From a candidate division TA06 bacterium B3_TA06 (GTDB taxonomy: Bacteria > Hydrothermota > Tepidihabitantia > B3-TA06), in the NCBI GenBank assembly GCA_005223075.1, contig NJBO01000001.1, positions 124,001-188,000 on the forward strand: a stretch of 64,000 nucleotides of DNA, given 5' to 3'. The translations under genes and the position numbers were made by a program. Of this stretch, positions 57,915-64,000 are shown one piece after another. The notes under the pieces are model-generated. The model did not search any database. It had not been told where the DNA came from and saw only the letters and a list, made by a program, of their open reading frames with translations. Positions within the stretch are counted from its first letter, which is position 1. Each line of letters opens with the position of its first letter.

Positions 57915-57942
57915 ATTATACCTAAGGGATGTACGTTGTCAA
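57915..57942 (-). promoter_or_regulatory. Promoter of the 37-aa gene
   Basis: On the minus strand perfect TTGACA (57942-57937), 16-nt spacer, perfect TATAAT (57920-57915); expected +1 at 57908. Confidence 0.9.
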
Positions 57943-58014
57943 CGTAAATATCTGTATGTTGGAAGGCTCTTGAGTGATTATTCATATCCCACTCGTTAAA
58001 GGGTGAAGACAGTG

Positions 58015-58042
58015 TTGACAAACAAGTCGAGTTAGGTAGACT
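58015..58042 (+). promoter_or_regulatory. Promoter of purQ
   Basis: TTGACA (58015-58020), 16-nt spacer, TAGACT (58037-58042); expected +1 about 58049, at the GTG start of purQ. Confidence 0.8.
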
Positions 58043-58047
58043 CGGGT

Positions 58048-58842
58048 GTGGAGGCATCCTCACTCAAGGTTCTTGTTCTTGCCGGACCCGGCACAAACTG
58101 CGACGCGGAGACGCTCTTTGCGTTCCGTCATCTTGGCTGTAATGCCGATGAAGAGACCCTGCGTATGCTCTCTCGTCACCCTGAAAAGCTTGCCGAGTAT
58201 CAAATCTTGATCTTACCCGGCGGATTCACCTACGGCGACTACGTGGGTGCCGGGATGCTTTTCGCCGCGGATCTGCGCCACACTATAGGCGATGAGATCT
58301 TAAGGTTTCTTGCGGAAGGCAAGTTTATCCTCGGAATCTGCAACGGCTTCCAGGTGCTTGTTAAAAGCGGACTGCTGCCGACTTTTGAAAAACCGTTCGA
58401 GAAGCCTTCGGTCACGCTTGAGGCAAACAAATCCCTGCGTTTTGAGGATCGCTGGGTGCATCTTAAGTCCGAAGGCAAGAGCTTCTGGACTTGTGGTTTG
58501 CCCAAGATAATCACTTTGCCTGTGGCGCACGCCGAGGGGCGCTTTCTTGCCCGTGACAAGAAGGTGTTGCATCGTTTGCAAGCTGAAGGTCGGGTTTTAC
58601 TCCGCTACTGTGGCGGAGATGGTGCCTCACCTAAGTACCCTGAGGACCCCAACGGATCCGAGGATCACATTGCAGCGATTACCGACTCCACCGGCCAGGT
58701 TATGGGCATGATGCCTCATCCCGAGAGGTTCATGCTGCCCCAGCAGCATCCTTCTCACACGCGGGGGGAGTCTCGTGGCAAGCCGGACGGGTATCTTCTC
58801 CTATCCAATCTTGTGAAGGAAGCCTGCAGCCGATTCAGCTAG
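58048..58842 (+). CDS. purQ: Phosphoribosylformylglycinamidine synthase, glutaminase subunit
   Basis: Class I glutamine amidotransferase of 264 residues that supplies ammonia to PurL in purine synthesis. The start VLVLAGPGTNCDAET is typical; ILPGGFTYGDYVGAGML follows, then the nucleophile Cys98 in LGICNGFQVL, and the His/Glu pair in GMMPHPERFML. Length is standard. GTG 58048 has no ribosome-binding site and lies at the predicted transcription start. purL is 1.5 kb away on the opposite strand, with two unrelated genes between. Confidence 0.95.
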   Translation: MEASSLKVLVLAGPGTNCDAETLFAFRHLGCNADEETLRMLSRHPEKLAEYQILILPGGFTYGDYVGAGMLFAADLRHTIGDEILRFLAEGKFILGICNGFQVLVKSGLLPTFEKPFEKPSVTLEANKSLRFEDRWVHLKSEGKSFWTCGLPKIITLPVAHAEGRFLARDKKVLHRLQAEGRVLLRYCGGDGASPKYPEDPNGSEDHIAAITDSTGQVMGMMPHPERFMLPQQHPSHTRGESRGKPDGYLLLSNLVKEACSRFS

Positions 58843-59080
58843 GCGCTCTTGAGGAAAGCATGATCGTTTGCTGTAGATATAAGTGAGGCCGCCATCACCC
58901 GCTCTAAAAAATAGGTGGGGGGGCCTAAAGGGCTAAGGGATATCTGGGGTGTTACGGGTGTTATATCCTTAGATGTTCTGGAGCGTTAGCTCCAAGTAAT
59001 AATGAGAATACCCTATGAGATACAATAAGTATCTCAAGGGGCAGACTCTGCCCCGAAGGGGTACGGGGTGTTACGGGGTG
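58843..59080. other. Intergenic region between convergent purQ and roadblock genes
   Basis: No gene. It contains small hairpins (GGAGCGTTAGCTCC at 58980; GGGGCAG/CTGCCCC at 59039-59054), a GAGATAC/GTATCTC inverted repeat (59016-59036) and GGGTGTTAC arrays at 58951 and 59060. The second array provides the stop codon of the roadblock gene. Confidence 0.55.
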
Positions 59081-59503
59081 TTACCCTGGGTATGTAGGCG
59101 GCGATGCGGATTGATCCGATGCATCCAAAAGATGCAGGAACGTATGAGTGATCTCCTTCGCCGCCAGTTTGATGTGAAGGAAGATGAGGCCCAGCTTGAC
59201 GTTTTCGTCTGTTACCACCACCAGCACGTTATCCTGACCGGTGTTGGTTATGATGGTATAGCCCCTATCGCCTTTCACGTAGACCTGTTGAAGTTTCCCA
59301 TGCCGGAACTCCTGGACAGTTCTGTCGCCAAGCCCCAGAAGGGTAGCGGCTATGGCGGCTATGTCGTCGTCGTTCGTTCCTGGCAGCAGGGCGGATGCAA
59401 GCATCAACCCGTCCATACTTACCACCGCGGAGGCCTGAATCTCAGGGGCAGCCTGATTGAGTCTTAATAGAAGACCGCGCAGTTTCCCTTCTAGTCCGAG
59501 CAT
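59081..59503 (-). CDS. Roadblock/LC7-domain protein
   Basis: Protein of 140 residues with a roadblock/LC7 domain (about 5-115): LRGLLLRLNQAAPEIQASAVVSMDG, IAAIAATLLGLGDRTVQEF, YVKGDRGYTIITNTGQDNVLVVVT. In bacteria these are regulators or partners of small GTPases (MglB-like), but no MglA-type GTPase gene is in this window. The last codons (SPPTYPG) and the stop are encoded in a GGTGTTAC repeat tract, so the natural C-terminus may have been altered. GGAGG precedes the ATG. Confidence 0.87.
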   Translation of the reverse strand: MLGLEGKLRGLLLRLNQAAPEIQASAVVSMDGLMLASALLPGTNDDDIAAIAATLLGLGDRTVQEFRHGKLQQVYVKGDRGYTIITNTGQDNVLVVVTDENVKLGLIFLHIKLAAKEITHTFLHLLDASDQSASPPTYPG

Positions 59504-59526
59504 CTATCCTCCACTTTTAAGGACTC

Positions 59527-59555
59527 ACTATATTGAAGTATACCTGCTTTGTCAA
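59527..59555 (-). promoter_or_regulatory. Promoter of the roadblock gene
   Basis: On the minus strand TTGACA (59555-59550), 17-nt spacer, TATAGT (59532-59527). Confidence 0.8.
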
Positions 59556-59608
59556 GTGGGGCTTTCAGGTTTCCAGACGAGGATGTTTGAACGTCTGGTG
59601 AACGAACC

Positions 59609-60397
59609 CTATCCCAAACGGTAGCAATCCGGCCGACGGTCATAAAATAGATGGTTGCAGGAGGTAACATATTTGTCTCCGGCAATGGAAGGATCAATCT
59701 CTGCCGTTATCAGCGCCTCCTCCTCGCCGAGCGACGCCAGTATCTCTCCTTTAGTCCCCAGTATTCGGCTCTGTCCAATAAAACGCAGCTCTTCACCTTG
59801 GCTTTGTTCTGCACCTATACGGTCTGAGAGCAGATAGAAGACGTGGTTTTCAATCGCTCGTGTCAGGGCGGCTCGAGGGCAGTATGGCAGGACAAGGTTC
59901 GCCGGGTGGCAGATGATCTCGGCCCCAGCAAGAGCCAGGGAACGGGCTGACTCCGGGAATATCCAGTCAAAGCAGACCATCATTCCGATCTTGGCTTCCC
60001 CCAGATCAAATACAGGAAAGCCCACGTTGCCCGGCTCAAATAGCTCCTTCTCCTTATCAAACAGATGCACCTTGCGGTAAGTCCCCAGATGTCCTTGTAG
60101 AGAAAAGAGCACCGCCGAGTTGTAAAGAATCTCTTTCTCCTTCTCAGCCACCCCGCAGACTACATGCCCACCGATCGTTCCGGCAAGTTCGGTAAGGAAC
60201 TCGCTCGTTTGGCCTCCTGGGAAGGCCTCTGCCAGGAGGGCAAGCTCGGCTTTGGAACCGAAGAGATAGCCGGTTGTGGCAAGCTCCGGTAACACAAGCA
60301 GATCAAGTTGTGTGCTTCCACACAGCTTTTTAATCTTTCTAAAGTTGGATTCCTTATCCCCCCGGATTGGCGCAAACTGCAGGAGGGCTGCGTGCAT
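59609..60397 (-). CDS. Carbon-nitrogen hydrolase (nitrilase superfamily)
   Basis: Amidase/nitrilase-fold enzyme of 262 residues. The Glu-Lys-Cys triad is visible: Glu in LLVLPELATTGYLF, Lys in TYRKVHLFDKE, Cys in IGMMVCFDWIFPESARSL. It should hydrolyse an amide, carbamoyl or nitrile group. The ATG overlaps the purL stop by one base (TGATG), so it is translationally coupled to purL; a link to glutamine or purine-derived amides is possible but not shown. Confidence 0.9.
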   Translation of the reverse strand: MHAALLQFAPIRGDKESNFRKIKKLCGSTQLDLLVLPELATTGYLFGSKAELALLAEAFPGGQTSEFLTELAGTIGGHVVCGVAEKEKEILYNSAVLFSLQGHLGTYRKVHLFDKEKELFEPGNVGFPVFDLGEAKIGMMVCFDWIFPESARSLALAGAEIICHPANLVLPYCPRAALTRAIENHVFYLLSDRIGAEQSQGEELRFIGQSRILGTKGEILASLGEEEALITAEIDPSIAGDKYVTSCNHLFYDRRPDCYRLG

Positions 60398-63249
60398 CAG
60401 TCAAGAAACCGCGCAAGCCCCTGGGTCCATGCTGCGCGTATCTCATCAACGGAGGCGGTTGCCACCGTGCGGCGACCGTCGTCGGTAAACACAAGACGTT
60501 GATCGTTGGTTGTCTCGCCTATCTGCGCGAAGGCCTCTCCTGCCATGATCTTCTCGAACTCCGCAGCGTTGGCTTCTGCGACCTCAAGGAGCATCCGACT
60601 CTGGGTTTCTGAAAACAACAGGTAATCTGCACGATCAATCTTCTTTTCGGTGGAAATCGAAGCAAGATGTATGCGCGCACCCCGCTCCCCCCCCATGCAC
60701 ATCTCAGCGATCGCCACCCCCAGCCCGCCGTCGGAAAGATCGTGTGCCGCAAGCACAAGAGCAGCTCGTATAGCTCGCTCGATCTTGCGGTAGAGCTTGC
60801 GTGCACCTTTCATATCGACCACGGGCACCCTCGTGCCCAGCTTCTTGTGCATACGCAGATACTCCGAGCCTCCCAGCTCCAGCCTTGTCTCGCCAACAAG
60901 ATAGATGCGCGAGCGCGGTTGTTTGAAGTCAGTGGTAAGGGTTTTGTGGACGTCGCGTACAAGTGCGAGGCCTGAGATAAGAAGGGTGGTTGGGATGTTT
61001 ATCTTCCCGTCTTTGGCGGAGGCAAAGAAGTTGTTAAGGCTGTCCTTGCCAGAGATAAAGGGCGTTCCGTAGGCTCTTATCCCGTCCCTGCATGCTTTTG
61101 CGGCTTGAACCAGTTCGTAGAGTATGCGTTCGTCCGAGGCGTCGCCTGCGCAGAAGTTATCAAGCAAGGAGATGCGATTAAGGCGTCCTCCCACCGCGAT
61201 CAGATTGCGGATCGCTTCGTCTATTGCCGCCGCGGCCGAAGCGTATGCGTTAATGAGTGCGTAGCGCGGCGCGAGCCCTGCGGCAACTGCGATTCCTGAA
61301 TTATCATCCAGCAAGGGCTGGACAACGGTCGCGTCCGAAGGAGCGTCGTGCTTTGTGCCTATAAGAGGTTTGAGAACCGTCCCGCCCTTGACCTCGTGGT
61401 CGTACTGCCGAATCACCCATTCCTTGGAAGCAACGTTGATCTGACCCAGAAGGCGCAGGAGCGCCTGGCCCAGATCCCGAGGTGCCACGACATCGCTCTC
61501 CTTGCACGGCTTTTGTCCAGGTGGCTTCAACTTGAAGCTTCTTGAAGGTAATCCATTGTGCAGAAAACCCATATCAAGAGCAGCCACTTCTTTATTCCGG
61601 TAGCGCAGGTGCAAGACCTTGTCGTCGGTGACCTCCCCGATCACGGTTGCCTCTATCCCTATCTCGTCTGCCAGGCTCATGAACCCCTCGACCTTATCAG
61701 GCTTAACGAATATAACCATGCGTTCCTGGGACTCGGAGATCCATATCTCGTGGTGGGCAAGACCGGCATACTTCAGTGGTACGCGGTCCAGATCAACAAC
61801 GCAGCCTTTGTTTTTGGTCATCTCGCCCACCGCGGATGAGAGTCCGCCGCCACCGCAGTCGGTGATCGAGGCAATCAATCCGCGATCCCTCGCAGCTATC
61901 ACCAGATCACGCAGTAGCTTCTCCTCTATAGGATTGCCTATCTGGACAGCGGAGCCGTGCTTGGCATGTGAGGAGCCGGCAAGCGAGATCGAGGCAAAGG
62001 TCACCCCGTGCACCCCGTCCCTGCCGGTACGCGCACCTGCAAGGATTATTACGTCCCCTTTGGAGACCTTCTTTGCAACCTTTGCTTTCGGTATAATAGC
62101 AAGTGTCCCGCAGTAGACCAGCGGGTTTGCAAGGTAGAGTTCATCGAAGTAAAGAGCACCTGATGCAGTGGGGATGCCCATGCGGTTTCCGTAGTCGCGT
62201 ACCCCTCTCACCACCCCTTCAAGTATGCGGCGCGGCGGGAGCACTCCCTTGGGGAGCTTTCGCGATGGGAAGCCGGGTGGGCCGAAGCAGAAGACGTCGG
62301 TGTTGAGGATGGGATCAGCCCCCTGCCCCGTTCCCAAGGCGTCCCTTATAACACCTCCGATTCCCGTAGCCGCGCCGCCGTAAGGCTCGATCGCCGAGGG
62401 ATGGTTGTGGGTCTCTACCTTGAACGCCACTGCTACGTCAGCAGAAAACTCCACCACCCCTGCATTGTCGGTAAACAGCGAAAGGCACCATGGACGATCG
62501 AGTTCCCGCGAGGGCTTCATGATGGTATCAGCAAGGAGGTTGCCGAACTTCTCACCCTCCACCTCAAAGGCGGCGTTAAATGTCTTATGCACGCAGTGCT
62601 CTGACCACGTCTGGGCCAAGGTCTCCATCTCGGTAAGGGTCGGATTGCGTTCGAGCTTTGCGAAGTGATTCCTTATCGCCTTTATCTCGGTAAGATTAAA
62701 GTGCCAGTCGCGCTTTGTGGAAAGTTCGAGGAGTTCTTTATCCGAAAGCCCGGCAAGTTCGATTTCTTCTATCTTGAATCTTGTCCCTCTATGCCTTGGG
62801 AATGGCTCCTCGCCCCTTACAGCCAGATGCTGGATCAACGGATTGAAGAGATGGCGCTCCGCAAATCGCACAAGCTTTGCCCTGGGTACCGACGCCGGGA
62901 ACATAAAGCGCGTGGCCCTGCGAACATCGTCTACCGCGATCTGGCGGTTCCTAAGGTGGTTTAAGACCCAGTTTGATTCAGGATCGGTTACGCCAGGATG
63001 GTACCAAACCTCAACCGCACGCATGCCCGGTGGCTGGGAGCGCCCGAGGGAAACCACCTCGCTTACAGGGTCGGCGAAAAGTTCTGCAGCAAGGGCTTCG
63101 ATCTCCTTCTTCTCAAGTTTGCTCTTAAGGAAGTATACGCGTATGATGGAAAGCCCTTTTGAGGGTAGCCCCTCCTCGGAGAGCAAGCGTGCAAGACCCT
63201 CCACCTGAGGATCGGCGCCTTTTTTGGAAACCTCGATCCTGTAAATCAC
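60397..63249 (-). CDS. purL: Phosphoribosylformylglycinamidine synthase with N-terminal PurS-like domain
   Basis: Purine-synthesis ATP-dependent amide ligase of 950 residues. Residues about 1-80 (IYRIEVSKKGADPQVEGLARLL, VYFLKSKLEKKEIEALAAELF) resemble PurS. The PurM-like halves follow: LTEMETLAQTWSEHCVHKTF, AVAFKVETHNHPSAIEPYGGAATGIGGVIRD, GARTGRDGVHGVTFAS and DCGGGGLSSAVGEM in the first; GISFGKDS-type PFISGKDSLNN and LVLAAHDLSDGGLGVAIAEM in the second. The glutaminase PurQ is separate. GTG 63249 matches the predicted transcription start (63248); the open frame upstream would run through the -35 box. Confidence 0.94.
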   Translation of the reverse strand: MIYRIEVSKKGADPQVEGLARLLSEEGLPSKGLSIIRVYFLKSKLEKKEIEALAAELFADPVSEVVSLGRSQPPGMRAVEVWYHPGVTDPESNWVLNHLRNRQIAVDDVRRATRFMFPASVPRAKLVRFAERHLFNPLIQHLAVRGEEPFPRHRGTRFKIEEIELAGLSDKELLELSTKRDWHFNLTEIKAIRNHFAKLERNPTLTEMETLAQTWSEHCVHKTFNAAFEVEGEKFGNLLADTIMKPSRELDRPWCLSLFTDNAGVVEFSADVAVAFKVETHNHPSAIEPYGGAATGIGGVIRDALGTGQGADPILNTDVFCFGPPGFPSRKLPKGVLPPRRILEGVVRGVRDYGNRMGIPTASGALYFDELYLANPLVYCGTLAIIPKAKVAKKVSKGDVIILAGARTGRDGVHGVTFASISLAGSSHAKHGSAVQIGNPIEEKLLRDLVIAARDRGLIASITDCGGGGLSSAVGEMTKNKGCVVDLDRVPLKYAGLAHHEIWISESQERMVIFVKPDKVEGFMSLADEIGIEATVIGEVTDDKVLHLRYRNKEVAALDMGFLHNGLPSRSFKLKPPGQKPCKESDVVAPRDLGQALLRLLGQINVASKEWVIRQYDHEVKGGTVLKPLIGTKHDAPSDATVVQPLLDDNSGIAVAAGLAPRYALINAYASAAAAIDEAIRNLIAVGGRLNRISLLDNFCAGDASDERILYELVQAAKACRDGIRAYGTPFISGKDSLNNFFASAKDGKINIPTTLLISGLALVRDVHKTLTTDFKQPRSRIYLVGETRLELGGSEYLRMHKKLGTRVPVVDMKGARKLYRKIERAIRAALVLAAHDLSDGGLGVAIAEMCMGGERGARIHLASISTEKKIDRADYLLFSETQSRMLLEVAEANAAEFEKIMAGEAFAQIGETTNDQRLVFTDDGRRTVATASVDEIRAAWTQGLARFLD

Positions 63250-63358
63250 CACAGATAATAGTCCGCTTGCAGAGGATGTCAACAGGTAAAAGTAGATCGT
63301 CGGCTAAATCGGCCTCGCAGACTGGTTTCTTCTTTTTGCGCTTCCGCTTCTTTGCCAT
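63125..63358 (-). CDS. Doubtful small basic ORF upstream of purL
   Basis: A 77-codon frame starts MAKKRKRKKKKPVCEADLADD and overlaps the 5' part of purL in another frame. The only reason to list it is a promoter (63367-63393) placed so that its ATG would be at about +3 of a leaderless mRNA, the pattern of real genes here. The part overlapping purL has no sign of a protein fold. It may be a short leader peptide upstream of purL or just chance. Confidence 0.25.
   Translation of the reverse strand: MAKKRKRKKKKPVCEADLADDLLLPVDILCKRTIICGDLQDRGFQKRRRSSGGGSCTLALRGGATLKRAFHHTRILP
63255..63282 (-). promoter_or_regulatory. Promoter of purL
   Basis: On the minus strand TTGACA (63282-63277), 16-nt spacer, TATTAT (63260-63255); expected +1 about 63248, at two adjacent GTG codons. 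Confidence 0.8.
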
Positions 63359-63366
63359 TGGCCTCG

Positions 63367-63393
63367 ATTATAAAGGGGTTGGGGGTAAGTCAA
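63367..63393 (-). promoter_or_regulatory. Second minus-strand promoter upstream of purL
   Basis: TTGACT (63393-63388), 15-nt spacer, perfect TATAAT (63372-63367). It may serve the small ORF at 63358 or add to purL expression. Confidence 0.55.
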
Positions 63394-63416
63394 GCGTGAT
63401 GTACGACTGTCGAAGC

Positions 63417-63444
63417 TTGACAAGAAGGGTAGGTTCTATATATT
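63417..63444 (+). promoter_or_regulatory. Promoter of the XRE-family gene
   Basis: TTGACA (63417-63422), 16-nt spacer, TATATT (63439-63444); expected +1 is 63451, the A of the ATG. Confidence 0.8.
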
Positions 63445-63450
63445 TAAGTT

Positions 63451-64000
63451 ATGCCAACCATTGAGGTAAAGGTTGAACCTAAGGTCCTAATATGGGCCAG
63501 GGAAAGCATTGCCATGAAAGAAGAAGATGCTGCTAAACGGCTAAAGACAACACGGGAAGTAATAGAAGAATTCGAATCTGGGGCGCGGAAACCACGTTTA
63601 ACACAATTAGAGAAACTCGCCAACCTCTATAAGCGGCCGCTTGCTGCGCTCTTGTTATCTTCCCCTCCCAAGCCATACCCTATTCCAAAGGATTTTCGGA
63701 CCCTACCCTATAAAAAACCCTTCACTTCTGAAACTTTCCTTGCTCTTCGTCGCGCTAGGCGACTTCAAAATTTGGCGGCTGAATTAGTACGAGAACTTGA
63801 TTATGAGATAATACGTAACATCAGAGAAATACAGTTGCCTGACCGTGAGAATGTCGCTGAACGAGCGGAAATAATAGCAATTGAAGAAAGAGAGAGGTTA
63901 AGGGTCAAAGTAGAAGATCAATTTAATTGGGAGAGCAGTCTCAATGCCCTTGATGAGTGGCGAACTGTAATTGAACTTTTAGGGGTTTTTATTATCCAGA
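63451..64000 (+). CDS. XRE-family regulator, probably ImmA/IrrE-type, cut by the window edge
   Basis: The frame is open through the last base (183 codons seen). Residues about 10-65 form an HTH of the XRE type (LIWARESIAMKEEDAAKRLKT, then FESGARKPRLTQLEKLANLY), followed by KRPLAALLLSSPPKPYPIPKDFRTLP, a junction found in HTH-plus-ImmA/IrrE metallopeptidase proteins (COG2856). Such proteins control mobile elements or act as antitoxin-like regulators paired with a small toxin gene. The HExxH site would lie beyond the window. The ATG lies at the predicted transcription start, without a ribosome-binding site. Confidence 0.8.
   Translation, partial: MPTIEVKVEPKVLIWARESIAMKEEDAAKRLKTTREVIEEFESGARKPRLTQLEKLANLYKRPLAALLLSSPPKPYPIPKDFRTLPYKKPFTSETFLALRRARRLQNLAAELVRELDYEIIRNIREIQLPDRENVAERAEIIAIEERERLRVKVEDQFNWESSLNALDEWRTVIELLGVFIIQ

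Overview
The window reads as chromosomal DNA from an uncultivated Gram-negative bacterium, probably a candidate phylum near the FCB group (WOR-3/TA06-like); this placement is inference. Supporting signs are an OmpA-type outer-membrane protein, many lipoproteins, and secreted proteins ending in a type IX-secretion-like C-terminal sorting domain (a gingipain-type C25 peptidase, a subtilase and four tandem propeller-like paralogs). Genes are densely packed with short ATGA-type overlaps. Intergenic DNA is unusually rich in palindromic repeats. No rRNA, CRISPR array, insertion sequence or transposase was seen. || Layout: 1-2.6 kb lipoprotein and OmpA pair; 2.6-6.8 kb minus-strand metallo-hydrolase, uvrC and rtcB; 6.9-10.2 kb aminotransferase, membrane protein, glycosyltransferase; 10.3-16.7 kb minus-strand beta-helix lipoprotein and a C25 peptidase/beta-propeller operon; 17-21.1 kb lipoprotein, DUF3108 protein, mannose-1-phosphate guanylyltransferase, SPOR lipoprotein, rdgB; 21.5 kb tRNA-Pro(TGG); 21.8-27.9 kb minus-strand dehydrogenase fusion, methyltransferase, flavodoxin and subtilase, with a repeat-rich stretch at 25.6-26.4 kb; 28.1-29.9 kb tRNA-Pro(CGG)-hpt-LOG-like-acylphosphatase operon and a GxxExxY gene; 30.1-32.8 kb lyase plus two-subunit aconitase-family dehydratase; 32.9-37.8 kb VOC proteins, a formylglycine-enzyme-domain protein and tandem Fe-S proteins; 38.6-42.8 kb Lon-like protease, universal stress protein, alcohol dehydrogenase; 42.9-50.3 kb HExxH protein, GIY-YIG nuclease, four tandem sorted paralogs; 50.3-57.9 kb lipoproteins, tRNA-Leu(CAG) with a structured repeat array upstream, hydrolase, rocD, a GH114/TM1410-type lipoprotein, two methyltransferases, one tiny gene; 58-63.3 kb purQ, roadblock protein, nitrilase-like hydrolase, purL; right edge, a truncated XRE-family regulator. 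|| Promoters are easy to read: TTGACA-16/17-TATAAT or TAGACT occurs before most transcription units. About ten start codons (rtcB, lon, adh, purQ, purL and others) lie exactly where transcription should begin, 6 nt after the -10 box and without a ribosome-binding site, which predicts widespread leaderless mRNAs. || The most unusual features are (i) a family of hairpins (here called A) with compensatory stem changes, often paired with a second palindrome (B) and in several places providing the stop codon of a gene; (ii) a tandem ~104-bp array upstream of tRNA-Leu whose two hairpins covary and whose G-U pairs point to the minus strand as the RNA; (iii) a promoter-to-terminator unit of ~170 nt encoding a leaderless 37-residue peptide or an sRNA; (iv) a TM1410-type domain whose halves appear swapped; (v) in-frame insertion of an intergenic repeat into a ferredoxin-like gene.
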